A DNA stretch of 64,000 nt, taken from Leptospira ognonensis (GTDB lineage Bacteria > Spirochaetota > Leptospiria > Leptospirales > Leptospiraceae). The position numbers and the translations under genes were made by a program. The notes beneath the pieces were generated by a model that was not told where the DNA came from, made no database searches, and saw only the letters and a list, made by a program, of their open reading frames with translations. Below are positions 35,013-43,484 of the stretch, piece after piece; the first letter of the stretch is position 1; every line of letters starts with the position of its first letter. Location of the stretch: NCBI RefSeq assembly GCF_004770745.1, contig NZ_RQGD01000025.1, forward strand, positions 1 to 64,000. The letters run 5' to 3'.

Positions 35013-36218
35013 TTAAGTAAGGAATCGATCTTTGGATTCTTTGGTTGGCAGAAAACAGGTTTCTCTTTTACCAAAAATTTGGTATCTATGTTTGGCAATC
35101 AAATCGTAGATCAAATCGAGGACAAATAAGGGAAATAATTTTAAAGTGAACCCAAGGATTGAGTAAATGCTACCGAGCGTTAAAAGAATATGAATCACTG
35201 CATCTGTCCTGGTATGTAAAACTCCATTGCTCCAAAAAACAACGCTCTCTTTGGCATTTTTATCTCTAAAAGAGGGAAGGGACTTCGCGATCTTTCCATC
35301 TAACGAAGAATACTTTAATCTTAGATTTTGATCCAATTTGATGAGGATTTGGACTGTCCGGCTACAAAGTACGCAGATGTCATCAAAAAATATGATAGAG
35401 TCGTGTTTCTTTGTTTGGTGAAGGGTTCGCCTTTTTTCAAAAAGTAGGGAAAGGGTTAAGCAAGGTATCGTAATTATGGCATTCATGATTCCATGGGTCA
35501 TTGCCATGAAGCTCTTGCCCGCGATCTCTCTCGGAAATCCAGGATAAAATTCATTGCATAAAGCGAGAATCATAGAAGAAACAAGGGAAAGGAAGCTGAG
35601 AGCTGCAAACAAAACCGAAGACGAGTTTTTCACCTTTAAATGAAATAGATAATCTGCGATCAAAATGGGTAGAATCAAAGATAATCCCACTACGCCCAAA
35701 CGCTTTATAAACGGAACACCATTGATTCCAAAGGCGACCAAAAGAAAGCAGAAAAAAATGAGATAACAACTCGTTAAATAGATTTTTCGGGATTCGCGTT
35801 TATAAAGAAAGGCAATGGATCCGACGAAAAGCCAACCGAGAAAGCACCCATGTAAGGCTGCGTAAAAGCTCCATTTCGGGTCATAGCCGAGTAAACGCAA
35901 ATCTAGAATGCCCGAAACCATCCAAAGAGAAGAGATAAGGCTAAAAATAAATGGAATCGAAAAGGCCACACATGGAACCGAAAAAATAGTTTTGTATTCG
36001 TTACGTAAAAAAAGCAAAAATCCAAAAAGGCAAAATAAAGGCCAAATAAAAAACCAAAAAGTCTGATTTAAGAATTGCCCACATAACAAAGTATAGATAG
36101 CGATTTTATGTGCATCAGAGTAGGCGCGTGAGTTTTTTAAGAAAAAATGATTTGTTTGTATGGGAGCGATGATCAACCCAACGAAGAGCAGCAGTTTCAG
36201 TATTAAAATCTCAAGCAT
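35013..36218 (-). CDS. Fusion of YndJ-like membrane domain and DCC (DUF393) redox domain
   Basis: A 401-residue protein. Residues 1-265 contain eight or more hydrophobic helices resembling YndJ-like membrane proteins. Residues about 273-395 are a DCC thiol-oxidoreductase domain with the FFDDICVLCS motif (Cys282 and Cys285) and KYSSLDGK, LHTRTDAVIHIL and KHRYQIFG. DCC proteins usually are free proteins with a thioredoxin-related fold. Here the domain is tethered to a membrane unit. The gene is divergent from the CrtA-like gene with 80 bases between. Confidence 0.75.
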   Translation of the reverse strand: MLEILILKLLLFVGLIIAPIQTNHFFLKNSRAYSDAHKIAIYTLLCGQFLNQTFWFFIWPLFCLFGFLLFLRNEYKTIFSVPCVAFSIPFIFSLISSLWMVSGILDLRLLGYDPKWSFYAALHGCFLGWLFVGSIAFLYKRESRKIYLTSCYLIFFCFLLVAFGINGVPFIKRLGVVGLSLILPILIADYLFHLKVKNSSSVLFAALSFLSLVSSMILALCNEFYPGFPREIAGKSFMAMTHGIMNAIITIPCLTLSLLFEKRRTLHQTKKHDSIIFFDDICVLCSRTVQILIKLDQNLRLKYSSLDGKIAKSLPSFRDKNAKESVVFWSNGVLHTRTDAVIHILLTLGSIYSILGFTLKLFPLFVLDLIYDLIAKHRYQIFGKRETCFLPTKESKDRFLT

Positions 36219-36298
36219 CGGAACTCCTTTTTTAAAACTTCTAATTGACTTAACTCTAAAGATACAAAGTATTTCATGATAATTACAAGTTCAAATGC

Positions 36299-37018
36299 AT
36301 GAGAAGTATAAATCAATCTAACGAAATTTTTACGTTTCATTTGGTAAAGATACCGTTTCTTTCCCTGCCAAAATTTTTGTTTTCATCACTCCACAAAAGA
36401 AACATACCAGGTGTGTTACATTCGGAAAGTTTTTTTACCATGAATTTAGGAGAATCCATTTTTTCTCCAAATAGATACAACCTCCAGAGTTTTGCTTTTT
36501 TTGTTTGGTGGCGAGAGGAATCTTTTCTTGATGCAATGCTCAATGACCCTTCTTTTGGAATTTTGAAGGAAGGATGGCACGTTAGAATGAAACTGTACCG
36601 ACGTTGGGGGGAGATTTCATCCTTAAAAGAAGCCACGATTGTCACAAAACAAGAACTTTCGGAAAAACCAGTGGTTGCCGTGACTCTTGCTCGTTTAAAA
36701 TTGACGCAAACGCTTCGTTTTATCAAATGGGGCAAGCCAGTTGAGAAACAAGTTAAAAATCATAGCGGTCAAATACTTGCCCTTGCCGCCTTGCGTCCGT
36801 TAAACACATTTTCCACATTTAGTATTTGGAAAAATGAATCAGCGATGATCGATATGGTGTACGGTCGAGACAGACAATTTGACGGAGAAAGTCATCAGCT
36901 AGCGATGATGGAAAGAAACCGAAAGGATTTTCATTATGAATTCACAACGATGAGATTTACTCCCTTTAAAGAAGTAGGAGTTTGGAAAGGAGAATCAAAC
37001 TACTTGAATTTGTCATAG
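36299..37018 (+). CDS. Spheroidene monooxygenase-like (CrtA-like) protein
   Basis: A 239-residue protein similar in pattern to the CrtA family: VVAVTLARLKLTQTLRFIKWGKPVEKQV, QILALAALRPLNTFSTFSIWKNESAMIDMVYG, HQLAMMERNRKDFHYEFTTMRF. CrtA oxidises acyclic carotenoids, but many homologues occur where no such carotenoid is made, so the substrate is uncertain. No carotenoid gene (crtI, crtB) is in the window. The start at 36299 is ATG. The gene is divergent from the membrane/DCC fusion. Confidence 0.65.
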   Translation: MRSINQSNEIFTFHLVKIPFLSLPKFLFSSLHKRNIPGVLHSESFFTMNLGESIFSPNRYNLQSFAFFVWWREESFLDAMLNDPSFGILKEGWHVRMKLYRRWGEISSLKEATIVTKQELSEKPVVAVTLARLKLTQTLRFIKWGKPVEKQVKNHSGQILALAALRPLNTFSTFSIWKNESAMIDMVYGRDRQFDGESHQLAMMERNRKDFHYEFTTMRFTPFKEVGVWKGESNYLNLS

Positions 37019-37025
37019 AATTTTT

Positions 37026-37703
37026 TTATTTACGACCTTCGTTACCCTCCATATAAGATTGCAATTCTTGCTGCAATCCTTCTGGTAAATCTAGACCTCT
37101 TGCGCGAATCCTTTCATTGTACTTGTTAAATGACATCCTATGTTGGTTCGTGCTAAGATAACCTTCCAAGGCTTCGGATGCCCAAGGTATGATTTCTTTT
37201 ACAAAGTCGTGATTTTCTTCTAACTCATCACAATAATGAATGAAAAGAGGTCTGTTGACTGGTCTGCCTATATTTCGATAAAAGAGTAAACAATACAGCG
37301 TTTCATCTCCTAGGACTTCATCCCTACGAATTTTCTCTTCAACATACTTTAGATTGATCGTATCAAGATACTCTATGTTGAAAGTTTCTGGCTGTAAGCG
37401 CTTATTGATGAATTTCCGAATCTCATCTTTTACGTAGGTAACGTTAGGGCAATGTGCTGGGCATGACCCTTGGTCTTTATGTAAATCACATTCAATGAGT
37501 AAAATACAATCTACGTCAGAGGTTGGTTCTACAATCCCAAAATTGATCGATCCTAAGATTTCTAATGCGGTTTCGTAGCCCTTTCGAGAAAGTTCTTGGG
37601 TGGCAAGGCGAAAGGCTTGCATGCGCTTAAGGGCATACTTGGTATCATAATTTCGGTATTTGTTTTTGAGAACTAGGTATCTTTCTACTATATTTTTTGA
37701 CAC
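37026..37703 (-). CDS. Nucleotidyltransferase-fold protein
   Basis: A 225-residue protein. The segment LGSINFGIVEPTSDVDCILLI (from about residue 50) has the GS-x10-DVD pattern of the DNA polymerase beta-type nucleotidyltransferase fold, with Asp63 and Asp65 as metal ligands. The third acid is probably in FNIEYLDTINLKYV. A Cys-rich loop HKDQGSCPAHCPNV (about 75-88) is added. The family could transfer nucleotides to a protein or small molecule, and the substrate is unknown. Its 3' end is 7 bases from the converging CrtA-like gene. Confidence 0.65.
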   Translation of the reverse strand: MSKNIVERYLVLKNKYRNYDTKYALKRMQAFRLATQELSRKGYETALEILGSINFGIVEPTSDVDCILLIECDLHKDQGSCPAHCPNVTYVKDEIRKFINKRLQPETFNIEYLDTINLKYVEEKIRRDEVLGDETLYCLLFYRNIGRPVNRPLFIHYCDELEENHDFVKEIIPWASEALEGYLSTNQHRMSFNKYNERIRARGLDLPEGLQQELQSYMEGNEGRK

Positions 37704-37807
37704 TAAGCCTCCAGACCACTCGCATGAAAAATCTAACTATATATGACTTTCATGGCAACACCTTTTGGTAAGCCGTTCTCCTTTTTTAGCCGATAGGAGT
37801 AGTGGGT

Positions 37808-39817
37808 ATGGCTTTAAAAATGCAAAGAATCTTCTTCCTTGTTCTGACCGTCCTTTTTTTAAGGCAGGCAACAGAGCTTGTGGCAGGAGAAGAGGATAGG
37901 CGATATGCGCTTAAGGATCTATACCTAAATCCACTGCAGGTCATATCACCGGAAGAGCTCCAAAGGCTGGATACGGACAAGAGAATCCCCATTGATGAAG
38001 ATTCGGGAATTGCCTTCAAAGAGACTCCGAGACCACCCGCAGATACAACAACAATTCCACCGGCGGATGGGATCGTAACTCCAACAGATCCGACAGCCGA
38101 GACAGGCCCAAAGTCGAACGAGACCAAGATTCGTGAAGCAGAAGGACTTTTAAAAAGATATTACAGTCAGTTCATAGAAGAGAAACGTATATGGGAAGAT
38201 CGGGAAAGAGGAAATATTTATAACTCTCGGTCCGATCAAAATGATATTCGGTTGTTACTTTGGCAGAATACTCATAAGGACTCCGAAACTTTCATTGTTC
38301 GAGATTCTCCTATCTTATATGATCTTCACATAAGAGCCGCTAAGCTTTATGCAGAAAACGGCAAAACAGCACCTTCTTTAAGACATTACCTTGCGGCCTT
38401 TCGTTACCATCCTTTAGACCTAACAGAAGATATGTATCGCAGTGGGGAATGGCAAAAAGAAGACTATAAGGGAAACTGGGTGAACCAGGCAAAAGACCAT
38501 CAATCTGCGTATGAAAATTTAAGAAAAACTGAGAAGGAACTAAGAGAGAGTAAGGATGAAAAACATGTAATCATCGCTAATCTTGCCAGAAAAAACGCGC
38601 CTTTATTGGAAATCAAGCGAGAAGAGACAAGACTCGACCAGATTATCCTAGGAAAAGATAGGCTCTTTTTGGAGGCTAAAAAACAATATGAAGCCTCCGT
38701 CCAAGAAAGATATGGAAAATATCTTTCGGATCGACAGAAGTCAGATTCAATGACCCTGTTTGAAATGGCGAATGTGGTTAAAAAGGTCGAAGATGATAAT
38801 AAAGAAAGGCTAAAAATCATCAACAAACTGGGAACAGCTGGAAAAGGGATTTATGTATTATTTGATTATAAGCGCAATGTTGATTTTTTTGCTTATGAAT
38901 TAATACTCGAAAGAGCCTACAGCCAATGGCCAGACAATCCAAATGTGATTTATGATGTGGCCGAACAATACAGACAAGATAGCCAAAAAGCCAAGGCAAT
39001 CGATTTCTTCGAGAAGTATGTAAATCTTCTTTCAAAGGAAAAGAACCTTGATGAAGCACAAAAAGAAAAATTGATTTATACTTATCTTCGTATTGCGACT
39101 CTTAATGCAGATATCAAACGTAAGGTCATCGCGAGTGGATATTACGAAAAATATTTCGAACTATCTCCTGATACAAAAGATAAAACTCGAGTTTCCTTCG
39201 AAATGGGCGTCTTTTTTGCGGAGCACATCGGAGATCTAAAAAAATCTAGCGCATACTTTTCCTATTGGTTGGAGAGAAATAGTAAAGATTGGAATCCAAG
39301 TCTATCAGAGGAAACAGGAAAGGAGGATCTGGAAGGAGTCGCATTTTATTACCTCGCCAAGCTTGATAAGCAAAATCGAAAAACAGATGCAGAACGTAAC
39401 AAACTGAATCTTTCCTATACTAAATGGAAAAATATTGATCTGGAGCTTGTTGCTGCTGAGAAAGAATTGGGAAATTTGAAAAACCAAAAGCAAAAAATAA
39501 AAAAAGACCTTCTTGTTACCACAGAAGATGAAGCATTATCAAAATACCGGCTTTTGGATCTAAAAATTGAAGACCAGGAAGCTAGACTTCGAGTATTAAA
39601 AACAAAGTTAGATAGAATCCCTGTTCTCAAAGTTTTATTTAGGTCAGGAGTGTTGTCTGAATTTGATCGAGACTTTAAGAAAGCAATAGAATATTATGAT
39701 TCTGTGATTGAGCTAGGGGGAGAGACCGAAATTCAGGCGGCATTAAAAGAGAAAAAGAGAGTCTTAAAAATTATTGAAAATGGTGTGGTTTTGTCGCCAT
39801 TTAACGAGAGTATTTGA
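37808..39817 (+). CDS. Exported protein with tetratricopeptide-like repeats
   Basis: A 669-residue protein from the ATG at 37808, which has TAGGAG eight bases upstream (a GTG two codons earlier is too close to it). The N-terminus (MQRIFFLVLTVLFLRQATELVAGE) is a signal peptide. Residues about 60-95 are Pro/Thr-rich. The rest is helical, with TPR-like units (YAENGKTAPSLRHYLAAFRYHP, NVIYDVAEQYRQDSQKAKAIDFFEKYV, SGVLSEFDRDFKKAIEYYDSVIELGG) and coiled-coil stretches (KTEKELRESKDEKHVI). It is likely a periplasmic scaffold. The 3' end overlaps the converging lipoprotein gene by 17 bases. Confidence 0.75.
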   Translation: MALKMQRIFFLVLTVLFLRQATELVAGEEDRRYALKDLYLNPLQVISPEELQRLDTDKRIPIDEDSGIAFKETPRPPADTTTIPPADGIVTPTDPTAETGPKSNETKIREAEGLLKRYYSQFIEEKRIWEDRERGNIYNSRSDQNDIRLLLWQNTHKDSETFIVRDSPILYDLHIRAAKLYAENGKTAPSLRHYLAAFRYHPLDLTEDMYRSGEWQKEDYKGNWVNQAKDHQSAYENLRKTEKELRESKDEKHVIIANLARKNAPLLEIKREETRLDQIILGKDRLFLEAKKQYEASVQERYGKYLSDRQKSDSMTLFEMANVVKKVEDDNKERLKIINKLGTAGKGIYVLFDYKRNVDFFAYELILERAYSQWPDNPNVIYDVAEQYRQDSQKAKAIDFFEKYVNLLSKEKNLDEAQKEKLIYTYLRIATLNADIKRKVIASGYYEKYFELSPDTKDKTRVSFEMGVFFAEHIGDLKKSSAYFSYWLERNSKDWNPSLSEETGKEDLEGVAFYYLAKLDKQNRKTDAERNKLNLSYTKWKNIDLELVAAEKELGNLKNQKQKIKKDLLVTTEDEALSKYRLLDLKIEDQEARLRVLKTKLDRIPVLKVLFRSGVLSEFDRDFKKAIEYYDSVIELGGETEIQAALKEKKRVLKIIENGVVLSPFNESI

Positions 39818-40301
39818 TAATTTCATCTTCTTGCTCAGCTGCAAGTTCTTGTTCTATGATTTCCTCGGTATAACCTTCCTCAGGTAGTACTTGAAACTTT
39901 ACTTCATCTAGGACTTCTCCATCATGAACAATTTTTATCAAGTATTCTCCCGTCCGCAGCTGTGAAAAACTATCGCGAATTGATGCTGATTCAGCTTCGA
40001 CATTCTTTTTTTTGATATCTATTTCTACATAATCTAGTTCGTATCGATTGAGGGAGATATAGAAATCTGTTTCGATCCCAGGGTTCCGAGAAAATGTATA
40101 CACATAATGAATGGTATCATTCGGAGAAAAGATCAGTCCATCTCGCATCATTTTATAATCAGTAATCATCTGAATGTGACGCTCTAAGAGGTCGAGACTT
40201 TCTGCTTTAGAGGTAGCCCATCCAAAATCACCCTTTGGAATCCCGCAGTGGATCGTAAAAAGGAAAACAAGAAACAAACTGAAACGGATCAGGAGAGACA
40301 T
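39801..40301 (-). CDS. Hypothetical lipoprotein
   Basis: A 166-residue protein from the ATG at 40301, giving the signal LLIRFSLFLVFLFTIHC (lipobox FTIHC). A GTG at 40337 would add a polar stretch ahead of the signal and is rejected. The mature part contains beta-rich sequence (TIHYVYTFSRNPGIETDFYISL, GEYLIKIVHDGEVLDEVKFQVL) reminiscent of Ig-like or DUF-type lipoproteins. It ends in a very acidic tail (EEIIEQELAAEQEDEIIKYSR). Its function is unknown. It lies downstream of the pgs operon. Confidence 0.65.
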   Translation of the reverse strand: MSLLIRFSLFLVFLFTIHCGIPKGDFGWATSKAESLDLLERHIQMITDYKMMRDGLIFSPNDTIHYVYTFSRNPGIETDFYISLNRYELDYVEIDIKKKNVEAESASIRDSFSQLRTGEYLIKIVHDGEVLDEVKFQVLPEEGYTEEIIEQELAAEQEDEIIKYSR

Positions 40302-40362
40302 GCTAAATTGATTATCGGGACGTTGCGAATTTTCCACACGGTGGAAAAGGAAAAAATGTCAG

Positions 40363-40560
40363 TTACTTGTCGATGACGCGGCCCTTGTCAGAAATGTCTT
40401 TTTCTTTCGGAGAATTTTTAAGGTTTTGGACGTCCTCTCGGTAGACGAATACACGGGGATTTTCTCTATCATGGTTCATGCGCGCCGGATAAGTCAAAAA
40501 CCGAGCTATCATCCGAAACACATAATACAGGAGAAAAGATAAAATCAGAATCTTGATCAC
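40363..40560 (-). CDS. Small membrane protein at the end of the pgs operon
   Basis: A 65-residue reading frame from a GTG at 40560, with one membrane helix (IKILILSFLLYYVFRMIARFL) and a basic then acidic C-terminal tail ending GRVIDK. It begins 45 bases after pgsW and has no clear ribosome binding site, so the start is uncertain. The layout (one helix plus short cytoplasmic tail) resembles DUF4834-type proteins, and in size also the short CapE/PgsE subunit of poly-gamma-glutamate synthases. There is no clear sequence similarity to CapE. Confidence 0.45.
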   Translation of the reverse strand: MIKILILSFLLYYVFRMIARFLTYPARMNHDRENPRVFVYREDVQNLKNSPKEKDISDKGRVIDK

Positions 40561-40604
40561 GTAATTAGACTGACAGAGTTTAAAAATTGATTCAAGTCTT
40601 TTCC

Positions 40605-41747
40605 TTATTTCCCCTCTTTTCGTCGAACGGTTTGGGGAAGTTGGAAGTCGATCGGGTTTTGCCCCCAACCTCTTTTGGTGATGCCATAGAGGCCAAGGAA
40701 TAGATATGCCAGGACAAGTAGGCAAAGATACGGATTGTATTCTTCCTGCAAAAATACCTTCCCCTCCCCCGGGTTAGGTGTAATCTTTGGCGTTAATGGT
40801 AATCCAAACTTTCGTGCTAAGGATTCTATTTGAATGAAATTGATGACAGGTATATCTTTCTCCAGAAAGGATTTTAAAACCGAGTTAGGCGGATTGACGT
40901 CTTCAGGCAATTGTTTGATAAGACCGCTTTTATAAATTTGTTTGCCTAAACTTGTTCCGAGGATCGTTGTGCCCCCACCAACGTTTACAAATGCTTTGAT
41001 CGGTTTCGTACCTGCAAATTTAGTATAAATCTCCATTCTCTGTTTGATGGAGTCTTCAAAGCTAGTGGGAGTTAACAACGCTACTTTGTTTCTTTTAATG
41101 CCAGCTAGCAAAAGAGATTTCCCTTCTGCAGACATACCAATGCCCTTATCTTGGGTCCCGCCAAGAGAGGCAAAATTTGTTTTCGTTGTAAAAATAGAGT
41201 CTTCTATAAATACGGATTCCATATCTAGCCATAAAAACTTAGGATGGTTGGCACCGTATTGGCTCGCAGAGACGCTTCCGACTATAATCACTTTTAATTT
41301 TAAAGTTTCAAATGCCGCATACGCACAGATATTCATAGCAGGGAATGATCCTGACATAGCCACAGCGATGGTATCTCCATCCTCTACGCCAGCTTTCTTT
41401 AGCAATTGGACAAAAACAGCTGCAAAGTTCGGATTGATAGAAGTCTGTTTTGCAGTAAGGGAACCAGAGTTACTGGTGACAGGACTTAAAAAATCGCCAA
41501 TCAAACCTGTGTTTGCTGGATCTAATTCTAAATAATCTGGTTTTTTTAATTTAAGCAATTCGGGTCTAATGGCAGAGAAGGCGCGTTTCGCTAATTTTGC
41601 GGCTTGCATTTTCTTTTTATAATATGGCTGTTCTTTTTTTACTTTACATGATTCGATTGTTATTAATCCACCTATAGCAAGTAAGGCGAGGATCGCGATT
41701 CCAATCCGCGAATGTTTCCAAAGATGCCAATAAACACGTCTAATCAT
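40605..41747 (-). CDS. pgsW: Poly-gamma-glutamate system protein (PgsW type)
   Basis: A 380-residue protein with an N-terminal membrane anchor (IGIAILALLAIGGLITIESC) and a C-terminal helix (YNPYLCLLVLAYLFLGLYGI). The middle has VAMSGSFPAMNICAYAAFETL, IGMSAEGKSLLLAGI and AFVNVGGGTTILG. This pattern fits the poly-gamma-glutamate system proteins found beside pgsB and pgsC in Leptospira and other non-Bacillus bacteria, in place of the CapA/PgsA metallophosphatase. Its exact job is not known. It overlaps pgsC by four bases (ATGA). Confidence 0.7.
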   Translation of the reverse strand: MIRRVYWHLWKHSRIGIAILALLAIGGLITIESCKVKKEQPYYKKKMQAAKLAKRAFSAIRPELLKLKKPDYLELDPANTGLIGDFLSPVTSNSGSLTAKQTSINPNFAAVFVQLLKKAGVEDGDTIAVAMSGSFPAMNICAYAAFETLKLKVIIVGSVSASQYGANHPKFLWLDMESVFIEDSIFTTKTNFASLGGTQDKGIGMSAEGKSLLLAGIKRNKVALLTPTSFEDSIKQRMEIYTKFAGTKPIKAFVNVGGGTTILGTSLGKQIYKSGLIKQLPEDVNPPNSVLKSFLEKDIPVINFIQIESLARKFGLPLTPKITPNPGEGKVFLQEEYNPYLCLLVLAYLFLGLYGITKRGWGQNPIDFQLPQTVRRKEGK

Positions 41748-42202
41748 GTTATCTCTGAACCAAGAATGAGTATGAGTAAAATTTTGACAAGAACCGAACC
41801 TATAATCAATATAGAACTGGTCTCGATGATGCCTTGTCTTTCAAACCAAATTCCGATCAATCCGGGAATGATGAATCCGATGCTTCGAATATCTGAAACT
41901 AGAGGAGATTCAAGCTCTGGCAAAATTTGATAATTAAAAAGATAACCGAAAAAATAGCCAAACAAGAGTATAAGTACTGTTTTTCTTTTTCCAAAAAGAA
42001 TAAAAAAATAGGAAAACAATTCAACAGTAAGATAGGCAAGGATTGCTACGGAAAAAGTGACAAGTAAATTTTTCGGATGATTTAAGTGTAAGGCTATGTA
42101 TCCGGGAACAACGAGACCAAGGCCGACGATCCCGAAAAGTTCGGAAAACACAAGACTGATCAGCAAACTGAGTCCAATGGATAAAGATAGAATGTCATTC
42201 AT
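41744..42202 (-). CDS. pgsC: Poly-gamma-glutamate synthase membrane subunit PgsC/CapC
   Basis: A 152-residue integral membrane protein with about five helices and the family landmarks FGIVGLGLVVPGYIALHLNHP and VSDIRSIGFIIPGLIGIWFERQG. The length is normal for CapC/PgsC. It forms the polymerase/export core with PgsB. It overlaps pgsB (4 bases) and pgsW (4 bases), so the three are translated together. Confidence 0.85.
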   Translation of the reverse strand: MNDILSLSIGLSLLISLVFSELFGIVGLGLVVPGYIALHLNHPKNLLVTFSVAILAYLTVELFSYFFILFGKRKTVLILLFGYFFGYLFNYQILPELESPLVSDIRSIGFIIPGLIGIWFERQGIIETSSILIIGSVLVKILLILILGSEIT

Positions 42203-43392
42203 AAACTAGAACTCGCTCGATTCTTCAGATATTGATTCATTTCGAGACCAATACCCGCAATGTTTCCCAAACCAATGATATAGGATTTTTCTTTCACTTG
42301 TTCCACTAGTGATTCAAATATATGATCTAGTTCCGCAGACTCCCAATTGAAAATGTGGGCTCCTTCCTTGCATCGCTTTTTTAACGTATGAAGAGCATAT
42401 TTTGTTCCACTTCCGATTAAAAAAATAGCTTCGATTCCATCCCATTGTGCAATCTCTTCAGCCATAAGAGCACTTCGATCCATACGGTCCTCTCTGCAGT
42501 TGAACAAAATGTATGCAGTTCTCTCCTTTTTGTGACGCAAAGAATACTCATCCCAAATTTTTCGAGTACTTTCTGAATCGTTTGCCGCCATAGCATTTAA
42601 ATAGATAATGTCTTTCCCGAAAAAATGAATCGTCGTCGGAAGAAGTGCACCAGGGTCTGGATTTGCCTTCCACATACCACTTAGTGCCGTTTCTCTATCG
42701 ACACCTAATTCATTACAGACGGCAAGGGCTAAGTTGACATTTTCTCTATGTTCCCAATAGGAAAAATTATCCATTTCAGCATCTGTGATCTGGAATCGAT
42801 TTGTTTCTGTTAGTATTTCTAATTTCGTTTTTCTTTCATCGCAAGCCGTTTTCAGGATATCCTCGTGAACGACTGGGTTTGAGAATAATTTTCCTGAGAC
42901 GGGAATAGCAGAGGAAAGAGCGAGTGTAACGTCTCGTAATGTTGGACCCATCACTTCCAAATGGTCTGCTCTCACATTTGAAATCACACCAATATGAGAT
43001 TTTAAGATCTGGCCTTCCGAAGCCCATTGGTATCTGGGTTCAAGTGCCATACATTCAATGACGATTGCAGAAGCCTTTTCAATTTTGGCAGTTTTTAGTA
43101 TTCCAATTTGTTCCAGTATGGAAGGCTTTCCCCATCTTTGGATCGCATGTTCTGAACCATCGGGATAGATCATCCTTGCCATAGTACCCGTTGTTTTCGC
43201 AAAAGTGCTAATTCCTGCTTCTGAAAGACCAGCTCGGATGAGTCTTGTTATACTAGATTTTCCACGTGTACCATTGACATGAATTCTGATCTTAAAATGA
43301 CGAAGGGTATGTTTATGAACAAAATACTCGATCGTTAGAAAAACGATCAGAACCAAAAGAAGGCAGAAAAAAAAGAGTGTAGTTGATTTCAT
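42199..43392 (-). CDS. pgsB: Poly-gamma-glutamate synthase PgsB/CapB
   Basis: A 397-residue Mur-ligase-type amide ligase from the ATG at 43392 (a TTG 15 bases earlier lacks support). An N-terminal membrane helix (STTLFFFCLLLVLIVFLTIEY) is followed by the P-loop VNGTRGKSSITRLI, TTGTMARMIYPDG, NVRADHLEVMGPTL and ILFNCREDRMDRS. It activates glutamate carboxylates with ATP to build the gamma-linked polymer. It is the first gene of the pgs operon. Bacillus PgsB has about the same length. Confidence 0.88.
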   Translation of the reverse strand: MKSTTLFFFCLLLVLIVFLTIEYFVHKHTLRHFKIRIHVNGTRGKSSITRLIRAGLSEAGISTFAKTTGTMARMIYPDGSEHAIQRWGKPSILEQIGILKTAKIEKASAIVIECMALEPRYQWASEGQILKSHIGVISNVRADHLEVMGPTLRDVTLALSSAIPVSGKLFSNPVVHEDILKTACDERKTKLEILTETNRFQITDAEMDNFSYWEHRENVNLALAVCNELGVDRETALSGMWKANPDPGALLPTTIHFFGKDIIYLNAMAANDSESTRKIWDEYSLRHKKERTAYILFNCREDRMDRSALMAEEIAQWDGIEAIFLIGSGTKYALHTLKKRCKEGAHIFNWESAELDHIFESLVEQVKEKSYIIGLGNIAGIGLEMNQYLKNRASSSL

Positions 43393-43484
43393 GATCCTAT
43401 AATACAAAGATGAAACATATGATTTAATAGAATGTCATCAGATTGAAATGAAACTCTGGTATAAAGAAGATCGGAAACAAAACC

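Noticed and set aside
41044..41535. 163-codon frame on the plus strand inside pgsW
   Set aside because: It is antisense to a clear gene of known type and lacks a start signal.
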